64,000 bases of DNA from Ailurus styani (taxonomy: Eukaryota > Chordata > Mammalia > Carnivora > Ailuridae): positions 4,302,361 to 4,366,360 of the forward strand of contig LNAC01000101.1 of assembly GCA_002007465.1 (NCBI GenBank), given 5' to 3'. The notes beneath the pieces were generated by a model, which was given only the letters and a program-made list of their open reading frames with translations, did no database searches and had not been told where the DNA came from. The position numbers and the translations under genes were made by a program. Every line of letters begins with the position of its first letter. Within the stretch, counting starts at the first letter, position 1. Positions 12,789-24,404 of the stretch are shown piece by piece.

Positions 12789-13984
12789 ACAGTGACCGGT
12801 GGGCTTCGACCCCTTGTTAGTTACAAAGCGAGTACATTTTCACTAGGACGGGAGCCCTTGGCCAGCAACCATGCACTCCCCCTGCCCGGGGGGCCTCGGT
12901 GGCACCCAGACCCTCCAGCTGCATGGGCACGGGCAGCTCCACGGCTGTGCCCCAGATGAGGGGCTCACAGGTGGTGACCCCCACCCCGGGGCAGAGTTCA
13001 GACGGGGAGGCACGAAGAGACCCTGCCCTTAGGGCCAAGGCCGCCGTTGTTAGAGAGTGAGTGGTGGTCTTTATCCAGTACCTTCTGGGAGGAATGGGTT
13101 TCGTATCAGTAAACTCGGCAGTGTTCTGTGAAATTTGAAATGCGGTAAGGTTTGTTGTTTAAAAAAAAAATCACGTATGTGCTCTTTCTGAAGTCACCCA
13201 TAGGTTCCCCTTCCCTGCTCACTAGCACAGACGGGCTAATGGAACCGTGTCGTGAGGAGCTAGGATGGCCCGGAGCTAGGATGTGGGCCCCCTTGCCTCT
13301 GTGCTTGATGGCCCCAGATGGTACACTGTTCCAGAATTTCTGACCTCTTGTCAGCTGCTGCGTCTCACTGCCCGCCCTGTGCCTGTCCCTCTCCCTCCAG
13401 ATCTGCCACTTTCCTGCTGTTCGGGGGCAGCCCCGCGGTCAGGCTGGTTAGAATCTTGTGTAAGGTAAAAGCCTGTCACCCTGAGACAGGATAGACGCCC
13501 CCCTCGCCCCCCCACCCCGTACCCCGCAGTCCTTGGTTGGGACGGGCAACGGTCCTGGGAGCGGACAGCTGTTGAAAAACTGTGTAACCTTCATCACCGT
13601 GGTTGGCCTTGAAGGTCAACCATCTGGGGTCCCTGCCCGGGGTCCCCGCCTTACCTGATGTAGCCCCCTGACCCCCACCCCTGGGGACATGTGAGTTTGT
13701 TTTGCTTAGCGTCAATGCAGTGACGATGTTTACAGGTTTGAGTGTAGGCAAGACATGCACCGGAGAACAATGCCAACCGTGACAAAAAGCATGGGGTGAA
13801 GATGTCTCAGGCCCCTTTCCCTGCACCCCCAAGCTGTTGTCCGCATGGAGGGGGTCTCTTTCCTACGCCGATGGCTACCCCTGTCTGTCCTGCTCCCTTT
13901 CCTTCCTAAAAGCTCAGCAAGCTCATCTTAGAACAATAATGGGAACTAACGTTCACGAGTGTGTGCTTAGACGAGACCCCGTTT

Positions 13985-14300
13985 GACGAACCCTCCAGGT
14001 CGCCGTAGTGGGCTTTGGAGATGTTCCCTTTCCCGGCCATCCATCTCCTTTATTGTTTTCAGTTGCTACATAGTATCCCATCATATGGCTGTCCAATCAT
14101 TTATTCATCTCAGCCACTGGTGGACATCGAGTTTGTTGCAGAATTTACCAACCTAAACGGTGCTCCCGGAAACGTCCTCATCCTGCTCATTTGCACACAC
14201 CGGCAGACACGTGTCCGATCTGTTTCTGGATCTGGAATCCCCGGGTCAGAGGACCAGTGCGGCCGTGACTGCGCTGGAGATCGGCCCAAGACCCCATGTC
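13985..14300 (-). mobile_element. Old L1 fragment, antisense
   Basis: Phrases such as CTACATAGTATCCCATCATA, ATCATTTATTCATCTCAGCC and a later TTTCTGGATCTGGAATCCCC match, with divergence, the reverse complement of old L1 3' ends. Confidence 0.55.
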
Positions 14301-16439
14301 TGCAAGCGGACCCCCGTCTTCCCCGGGTGGCTGGTGTGCCTGGCCCTTGCCCCTGAGGGCCGCGGGAGACCCTGCGCCCCGTCTCGGCCGCGCATCGCCA
14401 GACCCTCAGGGGCTCCTGTTGGAGCTCAGTGTGATCAGCGGCCGCGGGAAGCTGTTCGAGGAGCTTCCCCAGAGAGACCGTGCTGTGCACAGAGATCGTG
14501 CCGTTCCATCTCACCCTCCCTTTGGGCGACAGAGAGCCACACACGTCCCCGTCCTCAGAGGTCAGGGGAAATGTCCCGGTGGGGTGGGTGATTAGCACAG
14601 AACACAGTATTTTGAACCCAGGCTGTATCCTGCGAGAAGAGCGAGTCCTCACGCTCAGTGCTCTGTCCCCTCGGCTGTCAAGAGACCGTTTCGGGGACAG
14701 TCACACCACTCTGCGAAGGGATTGGGTTTCCTCAGGACTCTGCTTTTTCTGTTCCTCTGGGCTGTCGGGCTCTGAGCTCGCACCGCCCCCCCCCCTTCAC
14801 AGCCCCTGGGAGGAGGAGTGGGCATGGCTTGGGTGCGTGCGGGCTCTGGTGTCCCCGGGGGGCAGGGACCTCCCTCCCTCCCAGGTGCTGGGCTGGAAAG
14901 CTGACCAGTGCTCGCACCCGGCAGACTAGAACTGCTTTTGCTCAAAAGAATAGACGAATTGTCTCAGCTGTGTTTGTGACAAACAGACCACGGGTCCGGG
15001 AGGTGGCTGCCACCGAGACCCTGGCCGGAGGCGCTCAGGACCTCCCTTTGCTGACTTTGTGACGTATCTAGGAATCTGAAAGGTTGAAAAAGAAAATGCT
15101 ATTTAAAAATGCCATGGCTGGTTGTCACTGCAGAGGGTTAGTCCTGTTGCCGGTCAGTAAGCCTTGGGGACAAATGTCACTGAATCCGGGCTTGTGTTTG
15201 GCCTGTGCCACCTCTGCATTCCACTGGCTGATGTGGACTCTGGGACACATCTGGACACAGACTGCGGAGCCTCTGGGTCCCCGGACGGCAGGGGTGAGAT
15301 GATCCGCAGCCCTGCTCAGTGCCTCCTGGACTTCTGCCCCACCGACCCCAGCTCACGGGGCTCCCCCGTCCCAGGCGCCGGCGGGCCCTGCAGAGGGCCT
15401 GGTGTGTGTGCAGCTCGGCCGACTCCTGAGTCTTCTGACTGTGGACTGTGCGTTCTGATCCACGTCAGAGGGCTCTCGTGAGGATGGGGGAGGTTGGTGG
15501 CACCCTCTGTGCCCGTCTCCCTTTGGGTGTAGCTGGGCTCATGCATTGCTGCTTCTGACCCCACCAGCCTCAGGTACCCATCCTTCTCTTAGCGCCTTGG
15601 TTCTGTCTCCTCCACACCCTCCCCACTGTCCCTGTCCAGATTCCCACGTCGCCGCGCTTGGAATTCTTTCCCTCCGAGCTCGGTCACTGACTAGCATGGT
15701 TTAGATTTGTCCTGTCCCTCCCTAGTACCTCCGGCTTTGATCGTGAGGACAGAGAGCACCACGCCATGATTCCCTGCCTGGAGGAGCCTTCTCTCTGTGT
15801 TCGTGTGAGTCTCTGTTTTGTGTTTCAGGCCTTGGCACGGAGGTCGGCCCGCCGGGGAGGCTTCTTCGACACCCCCACCCCCAGGTATCCTTTCTGCCAG
15901 CCCCCTTTCTTTGCCGATCACATCTCTGGCGTGTCCGCCCCACGCTGGGGGCCTCCCCAGGGCCGTTGGCCTTAGTGCCTGGGAAATGCTCTGGGGCTGC
16001 CCCCAGAACAGTCTCCTGCAGGCGCGAAGGCTAAGGCGGCCCTTTGCTTTCGGGTGAGCCTGGGCGGCTCTGTACATACTTCCCTTGGCATCAGCAGGTG
16101 TGAGATAGCGTAGCAGTGGTCCTTGCCTGTGGAACTGTTTTCTGTTGAGTTCATTACCACAGTGTCTGCAGACGCTGCTTGTATTAACAGCGCAGCTAAT
16201 AGGGAACATTAGGTACTGCCCAAGGAGGGGCCGTGCTTGGCTGTGAAGCCTGCTTGCAGCCAGACTGGCGTTCAGCTCAGGCCCTCGAGAGAGACACGGG
16301 CTTCCTGAGCCTCTGCACCTGATGGCCCCACCTCATCCCACAGGCCGCTGAGGCTTGTGCGGGCCCAGCCCCCTCGCCCTCTCATTTCTGCCCTTTAGAA
16401 GGAGAGGGAAGCCAAACGGAGCCCGGTGGGCAGAGGCTT

Positions 16440-16625
16440 GGGTCAGCATGCAGCAAATGAAGTAATCCTAACGTAGCTTTGATGCCAGCTGTGAGGATAA
16501 TGGGGTGGCCTCCGTCGGGATAGAAGCTCGGCAATTATCGGGAGCTAATTGGGATTTCGTGGCCGGCCTGCCGATTGTGCGCACTATCAGGCCACCAAGG
16601 GCCACCCTGCCCCTTTGATCAGAGG
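16440..16625. promoter_or_regulatory. Candidate regulatory block with homeodomain-type cores
   Basis: A non-repeat block in GC-rich intron with GGATAATGG, CGGCAATTATCGGG, GAGCTAATTGGGATT and CACTATCAGG. No conservation data, so function is a guess. Confidence 0.3.
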
Positions 16626-16826
16626 CCAGTTGAGCCCTCCCCCTGTGAACGGAAGCCACTCCTCCCTCCTGTGCCCAGACCGACCCCCCACCAGTGGTCC
16701 AATTGTAGCGGCTGACCCCTCCCCCCCCAGGAGGAACAGTGACGTCCCCCTGGGACTGAATGCAGGCTGGCTTGGCAGCCCCTTTGTGCTGCGTGCATGA
16801 GCGAGGGGCCTGGGGGGCTGGACGGG

Positions 16827-16880
16827 GTGTGCGTGTGTGTGTGTGTGTGCGTGCGTGTGTGTGTGTGCGTGTGTGTGTGA
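16827..16880. repeat. Interrupted (GT)n with GC units
   Basis: GT repeat broken at several points by GC, which suggests an old, stabilised tract. Confidence 0.92.
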
Positions 16881-17599
16881 GACAAGGCTGCTCTGTGCTG
16901 CTGTTGTCAGCTCTGCAGATGCCTCTCATTGTCTTTTTCTCTCTGTACCTTCAGCAGACTTAGCAAACATTAGAAGTGCTCTGGCGTGTTGAAAACCTGT
17001 TACGCCCAGCATCCCTGGCCTGGCCAAGTGAGGTTGCCTCCAGCTTGAAGCCTGCTTCTGCGAATGTCCTAGGGAAGGTCTTGCTGTGCCTGGGAGGGAG
17101 CCCAGGCTGTCTGAATGTGCACCTGCTGGGTTCAGGACACCGAGCCAGGGCCGGGGGCCCGAGGGCGAGTGTGGGCTGGCCAGACCAGGGTGCTGGTGGT
17201 GGTGTCCGGTGTGTCCTTGCCCCTGTCCCCTGCCTCCAGCTGCGGGACACGCTCTTCTACCCCAGTGTGGTCATTTCCTTTCTTCCCCCATGATGGGGCC
17301 ACCGCCAGTGCAGGAGTGGCACCAGGCCTGGGCACTTAGCATGTAGGGGATTCAGCCAGTGTCCATGCACAGGGCCCCTGGGAGGTGTGGTGGGGAGCAA
17401 GGCATGGCCCCCCTTGCCGGTTTTAGAGGATGCTTGAGGAGGTAAGGCGGGTAGAGAGTTCAGGGCCCAGAAGATGCTACGCTGTGAGCAGGGCACAGGC
17501 CTTCGAGAACGGACAGAGCAGAGCAGGCCAAAGGCATAGACCCCCTGAAGGAAGGGAGTCCTTTAACAGGAAGAGACAGGCAGGAGAGGAATAGGGTTC

Positions 17600-17830
17600 T
17601 TAGGCAGAGGGGGCCTTTTTTTTTTAACTGGCAAATTTTAAATGCATACAACAGCAGAGAGAACAAACTTCCCAATACCGTCACCTAGATTCTAGAACAT
17701 CTTGTCTTTGCTGAAGTCCTGGGTGCAGTCACATGTGCCTCCTCAACCCTTCGGTGTAGCGTCTTGGAAACTAAGGACATTTCCTACCTTAGCACAACTT
17801 CATTATCACAAGAGAGAACATTTTGCGCGA
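17600..17830. mobile_element. Interspersed repeat relic, L1-tail-like
   Basis: The TTTTTTAACTGGCAAATTTT stretch and CACCTAGATTCTAGAACATC resemble a common mammalian L1-type 3' region. Family not certain. Confidence 0.4.
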
Positions 17831-18754
17831 AAGTTGGGAAGCGAGCAGGAGTGGGGTTTGCACTGGAATGGAGTGAATGAGTCATTGGATGTGCCCGGCC
17901 CTTGGGTCTTGCTGTCGAGAGTCTGGTGGAGGAGCTGAGACCAAGACCCAGGATGCAGGCCAGTGGGAATGGCTCCTGGGGACTGGACCCACCAGGGACG
18001 AGGGGACAAGCAGGGGGTCTGCAGCTTGGTGGACCGCACGGCTGTGACGTTGGCAGGCCAAGGGCAGAGGCGGCACTTCTGGGTGGCCAGAATGTTGTGA
18101 GAAAGTCCTAGAATCCAGGTGGAATGCACATGCCGGGGACACGTGCAGGTGCGCGGCCTCTTGCCGTGAGCCGGGGCACCAGGACTGTGCAGGGCTTTCC
18201 AGGTGGCCCGGTTGCGTCTGACCTTTTGAGGGTCACCCGCGTGGGTGGGTGAGGTCTCTCAAAATGTGGGTCGAGCCATAGCCTCCCAGCCGGCATGCGT
18301 GCCTAAGGTCCCGTCCAGCCCACCCAACGTGCCTGCGGAAGGTCAGGCTTTCCGGGGGGGTGTGACGGGGGCACATGCAGGCCAGATAGTCCCGCAGTGC
18401 GAGCTGAGGACACTGAGTGGCCCTGTGGGGTGGGAGACGCCTTTATGGCTTCATGACGGCCCGGGGTCAAGGTGGGCTGGCTGGGGAAGGAACAGGGAGG
18501 GGTTACCTAGCTCCCTTGCTGCATGTGCTGGCGGCTGCTGCGTGGTAGCCCGAGCTGCCTGTTCGTGCCCCAGTTTCATGTGGGGAGGTTGTTCCCGGTC
18601 TGCTGGGAGAACGCTCCCAGCTCCCGTGCCCGGTGGCCAGAGCGGAGGAAGCAGCCCCACGCTGGTGCCTTTCGCGGATCCGCGGGATGTGGCGGCTGGT
18701 GGGGATGTTAGAGGCTAACCCCTGCCCTTTACATGGGACAACACTGAGGTCGTG

Positions 18755-18965
18755 GGCACCTGGGTGGCTCAGTGGGTTAAGGCCTCTGCCCTCGGCTCAG
18801 GTCATGATCTCAGAGTCCTGGGATCGAGCCCCACATTGGGCTCTCTGCTCAGCCAGGAGCCTGCTTCCTCCTCTCTCTCTGCCTGCCTCTCTGCCTACTT
18901 GTGATCTCTCTCTGTCAAATAAATAAAATAAAATCTGAAAAAAAACAAAAAAAGCCCCCCAAAAA
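18755..18965 (+). mobile_element. CanSINE with 12-bp target duplication
   Basis: It begins GGCACCTGGGTGGCTCAGTG, carries the tRNA-derived head and the CT-rich body ending CTACTTGTGATCTCTCTCTG, then AATAAA-type units and an A-rich tail. ACTGAGGTCGTG flanks it on both sides (18743-18754 and 18966-18977), a perfect duplication, so insertion was fairly recent. Confidence 0.95.
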
Positions 18966-19034
18966 ACTGAGGTCGTGATGGTGTCCCAGCAAATCAGGGG
19001 GAGCCAGCCAGAAGGAGAGCAGGCCTGGGAGCTT

Positions 19035-19225
19035 AGCGGTGAGAAACTCAGGTTCCAGGTTCAAGGTTGAGCTTTCCTACTTCTCTGCCGTGTGACTTTG
19101 GGTGAGTCCCTAAACCACTCCGTTCCCGTGTGGGTCAGATGAAGTGCTTTTCTCATGAATGCCGGTGAGGGTGCTCTGAGACCATCCGTGGCCGGGGTGC
19201 TGCACACAGTAGGTGTTCCTGCTTT
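19035..19225 (+). mobile_element. MIR copy
   Basis: CTGCCGTGTGACTTTGGGTG followed by a truncated CCTAAACCACTCCGTTCCCG, then GGGTGCTGCACACAGTAGGT at the 3' part. Confidence 0.65.
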
Positions 19226-19915
19226 TCCTGAACCCTGTGCAGTCTGCTCCCCAGCCTCGCCAGCCTCCGGGCGGCTCCCAGAAGACGCGTGAAGACTTAA
19301 TTCTCCTAGCAAGGCTGAGTAGCTGAGGTCCTTCGAGTGCGGAGCTGGCTCTCTGAGCTCTCCCCAGCGCTGTGGTTTCAAAGCCTCGTGTTGTTACAAA
19401 GACCCAACAGTCACTGGGCTCCCCTGTAGCGAAACGTGTGCATGGTCAGCCTCAGAGGTCAAAAGAAGCCATGAGCTTGACTTTGCCCTCTGCCCGGTTT
19501 GCTGTGCTCCGAGCACTGGGGGCTGAGCTGGGGGTGGCAGGCACCGTGCTCAGCGACGGTTTCAGAGGACAGCCACTTGTCGAGGGCGGGCGTCGCAGTG
19601 CCAGGGGCTTGGCGGAGGGCCACCGCGGTGAGTTCAGGAGCAGGAAATAACTCCCACGTCCCTGGGGTTCCAAGGAAGTCCAAGGACGGGTTATGACTTG
19701 TGGAGTTAATGACACTTGTAGAAAAACAGGAGCTGCCCGGGATGATTACAGGAGAGCTCTCTGGCACCGAAAACGGTTTCAGGGTTGAGTCAGTTAGCAA
19801 GTGAGGGCCCTCAGAATGTCGTGGAACGGTGTAGCCCTTTCCAGCAGTGCCTGGGGATACGGTTCAAGTGCAGAATGTGACTCCGCCGGCTGGGGGCGGG
19901 GCCTGAGAATCTGCA

Positions 19916-20136
19916 TTTCTTCTTTCTTTCTTTTTCTAAGATTGTATTTATTTGAGAGAAAGAGAGAGCGAGCACAAACGGGGTGAGAAGCAGAGGGAGA
20001 AGCAGACTCCCTGGGGAGCAGGGAGCCCGATGCAGGGCTCGATCCCAATCCTGATCCGGATCCCGATCCTGGGACCCTGGGATCATGACCTGAGCTGAAG
20101 GCAGATGCTTAACCGAGTGAGCCACCTAGGTGCCCC
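19916..20136 (-). mobile_element. CanSINE with an internal GATCC-rich expansion
   Basis: It starts with a pyrimidine-rich tail and AAGATTGTATTTATTTGAGA and ends GAGCCACCTAGGTGCCCC. At 20040-20075 a run of GATCCYRATCC-like units adds about 24 bases against the other copies here. Flanks GAGAATCTGCATTT and GAGAGTTTGCGTTA look like a diverged duplication. Confidence 0.92.
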
Positions 20137-21039
20137 GAGAGTTTGCGTTACTAACAGGCTTCCAAGTGTTGCCTGCACTGCTGGTCTGGGTCTGAGGGAC
20201 TGGATCGGAGGTGGTGAGGTCAGCCTCGGAGGGAAGGCCGCGGGAGAGGAGCAGAAGTGCGTGTCCAAACCCCCTCTGGCCTCAGGATGCTCCAGACAGG
20301 GCGGCATGTCCAAGGAATGGAGGCAGCACCCCCCTTCCCGCGCCCCACCCCCGTCACCCTATAGTGTGGTGTGATGGCCTCGGGCCCTGCCCCCCTTCCC
20401 CAGACGGCTGCCCATGGCCGGGCCTCCACGCAGCCTTGGTTCCCGCTCGCAGTCCCCGCCACATCGCGGGCCTGCTGAGTGTCGGACACACAGCCGTGGA
20501 CCAGCCTCAGAAGCCCGAGAGATGCCCACGAAAGCCAGGATTGGGGTGTGTCAGGCGAAAGGTCCAGACGGTGCCCTTGCCTTCCTTCCATGAAAGACGG
20601 TCCCACCAGAACGCAAAGCCCCTGTCCCCTCGCACTGTCTGTGTGTCCTTGCTGCAGTTCAGCCTGTTCTCCAGAAGGCCCCGAGGTAGGCCCTTTCCAG
20701 CTCTGGGCGCCCAGAGAGGCGGGTGGCGTTAGCCAGGTAGGTCACCGGAGGTGTGCCAGGGTGAGGCCCGGAGAGGTGATCCGGGACCGGGGTGAGGCGA
20801 CCGCACCTGCTGGGGTCACCTGAGCAGCCCAGGCTCTGCGGGCTGTGTCACGCCAGTCCACGGAGACTGGGGCCCTGTTCCTGGATTAACTTCAAGGGAG
20901 CCCAGTGAGGCAAACCACTCTGCTCAGCTCAGCGCTGGCCTTAAAGAATAACAAGATTAGCTGCACCTTTCTGGCCCAGACACTCTTATTCTAATATTCA
21001 CTAATGGGGCTTCAGTGGCTCTGAAACTCCTTCCTGGCA

Positions 21040-21067
21040 GGGGGGGGGAGGCAGCGGGGGGCAGGGG
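21040..21067 (+). other. G-quadruplex-type G runs
   Basis: Runs of 9, 6 and 5 G separated by short spacers can form a four-tract quadruplex. Confidence 0.6.
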
Positions 21068-21169
21068 GCTTCCTGTCTGGGCTCATGTGGCCGGCACCTG
21101 TCTGGGTGGTCTTAGAGCGGAGCTGGTGGCCCATTCCTCTCTGGGCAAGGGGCTCTGAAGACGTCCTTC

Positions 21170-21170
<1 letters not shown>

Positions 21171-21202
<32 letters not shown>

Positions 21203-21374
21203 TTTTTTTTTTTTTGACACAGAGGGAGAGANNNNNNNNNNNNNNNNNNNNNNNNNNNNNNNNNNNNNNNNNNNNNNNNNNNNNNNNNNNNNNNNNNNNN
21301 NNNNNNNNNNNNNNNNNNNNATCATGACCTGAGCCGAAAGCAGAGGCTTTAACCCACTGAGCCACCCAGGTGCC
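21171..21374 (-). mobile_element. Young CanSINE with 16-bp duplication and a gap inside
   Basis: A long T tract and AAGATTTT stretch, then GACACAGAGGGAGAG, 89 N (21232-21320) and the intact head ATCATGACCTGAGCCGAAAG to CACCCAGGTGC. CTGAAGACGTCCTTCT is repeated perfectly at 21155-21170 and 21375-21390. The total length equals that of the other copies. Confidence 0.95.
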
Positions 21375-21424
21375 CTGAAGACGTCCTTCTATGCTTGCAG
21401 ACCAAGCTGGTGGCCTTGGGCACC

Positions 21425-21525
21425 CTCCTTGCCCCGTCACTGTGTGCTTTTGGGCAGGTTACTGCCCCTCTGGGAACCTGAGTCCTCATCTGGAAAATGG
21501 ATGCATACGTAGTTGTGTCTGGAGG
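21425..21525 (+). mobile_element. MIR relic
   Basis: TGTGTGCTTTTGGGCAGGTT then CTGAGTCCTCATCTGGAAAA matches the MIR core. Confidence 0.6.
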
Positions 21526-21892
21526 CCGAGACAAACGTGTGCTGGGTGCTGCTTTTTAAATTGGGGCTGACTTTTCCAGACCAGTGAGTGGCCTCCTGCC
21601 AGAGGGCACCCGTGTCCTGCTCACTGGAGCCGGGGACCAGGGCCCTGGGGATGTAGGCCTGGTCACACGTGCTGGTGCCGGGGCCCTGCTGGGTTGCTTT
21701 CAAGTCTCAGCTCAGATTCGTTTCCACGAGGGGGGGGGTGTCTCTGTCCCCTCAGCCCCCCAGGCCCTGGCTCCTAGCTCTCTTGAGCCCCTGTTCTGCA
21801 CCCTGGCTACTGCCCCCCAAGTTTCCAGGCTTGTCCCCATAGTGCTCCTGGGCCTAGGGCTGTGGAGAGTGGGAAGCGCTCTTCTGAGTGTC

Positions 21893-21894
<2 letters not shown>

Positions 21895-21956
<62 letters not shown>
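21895..21956. repeat. (GT)31 microsatellite
   Basis: An uninterrupted run of 31 GT units, the longest GT tract in the window. Cys-Val open frames through it are artefacts. Confidence 0.97.
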
Positions 21957-21957
<1 letters not shown>

Positions 21958-22844
21958 TGCGTTCCTGTCATCCTGTGCCCAGCCCGTTTCTCCGGCCGGC
22001 CCTCCCGGGGGCTCGCGCTGCCGTGTGGGGGGCGCGTGCTAGAGGCATGGAGCCTACAGGCCGGCCGCCCCGAGGGTCTCAGCTCTCTGGGCTCTGACCA
22101 CTGAACTTACTTATCCTCCAGGCCAGCAGAACACAGGAGCTGTGAACACGAAGGCACGTGCCCGGCAAGCCCTGGAAACGCCTGTCTGTGGCCACTTTAT
22201 TTGCAGTAGCAGAGTCCCGTGACATCCAGGTGTCCCTCAGCTGGGGAGAGGATGAGCCAGGCACGGTCTGTCCGCCCGGACCACGGGCCCCGGAGAGGAG
22301 CCCCCCACCGATGCACACAGAGGGCCCCCCCCCCGCCCTGGGGGCCGGTTGAAGAGCGTCCCACTGAAGGGGCCGGGGCCACGGGACAAGGGGGCAGAAA
22401 ACAGGTCGGGGTTGTTGGGGCGGGGGGCGGGGAGGAGCCTGGCCGCAAAGGCCACCAGGAACTTTCCAGGGTGACCGAAGTGTCCTCTGTCTTCATTTGG
22501 CTGTGGCTGCCTGACCGGGAATATTGGCCCGACCTCAGAAGTCTGCCTTCGAAAGGGTACATTTCCATCGGATGTGAATTTTATGTTTCCCTCTGTAAGT
22601 CGGACCTCAGAAACCGCGCTCTTCTAAAACAAACTAGTGGTGTTTCAGAAAAAGAAAGAGGAAACGAAGCTGGCTGACCATAGCTGCTAATAGAGCGATG
22701 GGAGCGTGATGGTGACATTGTGTCTCGTACCTGCGCCTCCCCCGCCCCCCCGCCCAGGAGGTCGGGAAAGGCCCCAGCTGCTTATTAAAACCCCGTGTAT
22801 CCAGACAACCACTGTGGCCACGAACCAAATACTTTCAAATTTCC

Positions 22845-23137
22845 CTTCTGAGTCAGGCTGAAGTCCATGTAAATATTGACCAAAGAAGGCAGACTAGATT
22901 TTGCACTATATTTGGTTAATAGCTGAAGAGCCACTCACTCCTGGGCTATTTTTCCAGTGGCTTTGTACAGGTGGGCCTTGTTTTATTTAAAGTCAAGTTT
23001 TAAAAAGATCCTATAAAGCTCTGTGTAAATCAGTGTGGCAGGAAAGCTGACATATTTACATGAATCTCACGGCGAATCTTGTGATAAGGCAATTACCTCT
23101 ACCTGCCGTTTGAAGTGTATGTAGTAAGTACAATATA
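22845..23137. promoter_or_regulatory. AT-rich non-repeat block, candidate enhancer
   Basis: It matches no repeat I know and differs sharply from the GC-rich DNA before it. It holds forkhead-type words (ATGTAAATATTGACC at about 22867, CATATTTACA at about 23051), an HNF1-like half site GGTTAAT, a MEF2-like GCTATTTTTC and GATAAGG. These are liver-type motifs, which would suit PEMT, but no conservation data were available. Confidence 0.35.
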
Positions 23138-23150
23138 AAAATAGGTATTT

Positions 23151-23333
23151 TGGGGTGCCTGGGTGGCTCAGTGGGTTAAAGCCTCTCAGGGTGTTGGGAT
23201 CGAGCCCCACATTGGGCTCCCTGCTTGGCGCGGAGCCTGTTTCCTCTTCTCTCTCTTCCTGCCTCTCTGCCTACTTGTGATCTCGCTCTCTGTCAAATAA
23301 GTAAATAAAAATCTTTAAAAAAAATAATAAAGT
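23151..23333 (+). mobile_element. CanSINE with internal deletion and 13-bp duplication
   Basis: The head GGGGTGCCTGGGTGGCTCAG is followed by GTGGGTTAAAGCCTCTCAGG, which skips about 23 bases present in other copies, including most of the second promoter box. AAAATAGGTATTT flanks it perfectly (23138-23150, 23334-23346). Confidence 0.94.
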
Positions 23334-24190
23334 AAAATAGGTATTTGGTCTGCTTCAGTGAGGACTGTGTTATTGGGGTACATAGTACTGCCTTTCCCTG
23401 GCCTGGGGGCTCTCCAGGCCATGTGGCGACCCTCTTCTTACCAGAAGCCACATGGTGTGTCGAGCGAGTGACCGGGGTTCTGGGGACTGTCTCGTGGGGA
23501 GCTGGGTGTCCTTCCTGCTTCCTGTCAAGGTGAGGACCAGTGGCACCCCTTTAGCCTTCTCCATCAGGGACAGGGAGAGCAGATCAGACAGGATGGGCTT
23601 ACCCTCTGGGTCCCTACGGCCAAGCTGTCCCCTCTGGAAGGTATTTGTCACCCGTGTGCTGCAGGTTGGACGCCAGGATGAGGTCCTACTCCCGCAGGGG
23701 CAGAGCCTCTGGGTCCTGGAGGCAACAGTGGCCCAGGCTTTCCTTCCCTCCCTCCCACTTCCCCCTTTCCCCCAAGACGAATATCAGGAACAGGAGAGGT
23801 GGCTGCGAGGCAGGAGGTGGTGAGCTGTATAGACCATGATCGTGTTGGGGGCCAGTGCAGGGAGAGGGCTGTGCAGCTGCTGGCACCTGGGGTCGCTTGT
23901 GGCTCCCACGTGGCGTTGGAGGTGGCTGAGGGCAGGTGCGTCGGGTGGGCTGTGTCCCTCTCTGGTCAGATGACTTCTGCCTCTGACCGTAGTCACTCTG
24001 TGGACATGGGGTCTGGACACTTGCAGGGATGGGGTCTGCCCTCTTGGGGGTGTCAGCAGCAGGGCTGGGGGGCACAGAGTATCCAGGCCCTGGGAACAGG
24101 ATGGGGGTCCTTGTCATGGGAACCAGGCAGGCAGCCACGGGGCTCCCCGCTGAGATGGGCCCTAGGGACTCCCTCTGTTCTTCCCTTTTC

Positions 24191-24390
24191 TTAAAAATAT
24201 TTCTTCTATATATCTTTTTTTTTTCTCCTTTTTTGGGGGGAGAGAGGCAGAGGGAGAGGGAGAGAGAATCTCAAGCAGACTCCACACCCAGAGTAGAGCC
24301 CGACCTGGGGCTCGATCTCATGACCCTGAGATCATGACCTGAGCCAAAATCAAGAGTCAGACGCTTAACTGACTGAGCCACCCAGGTGCC
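24191..24390 (-). mobile_element. Older CanSINE
   Basis: The body AGAGAATCTCAAGCAGACTC and end TTAACTGACTGAGCCACCCA belong to the older variant in this window. The tail is degraded. Confidence 0.9.
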
Positions 24391-24404
24391 TCTTTTTTTT
24401 CTAG

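Noticed and set aside
18755..18830. tRNA gene in the SINE heads
   Set aside because: The heads derive from tRNA-Lys but are degenerate, lack a clover-leaf and end in SINE bodies.
24036..24049. CTCF-like word CTGCCCTCTTGGGG
   Set aside because: Two mismatches to the consensus in the variable part and the core spacing; weaker than the three reported sites.
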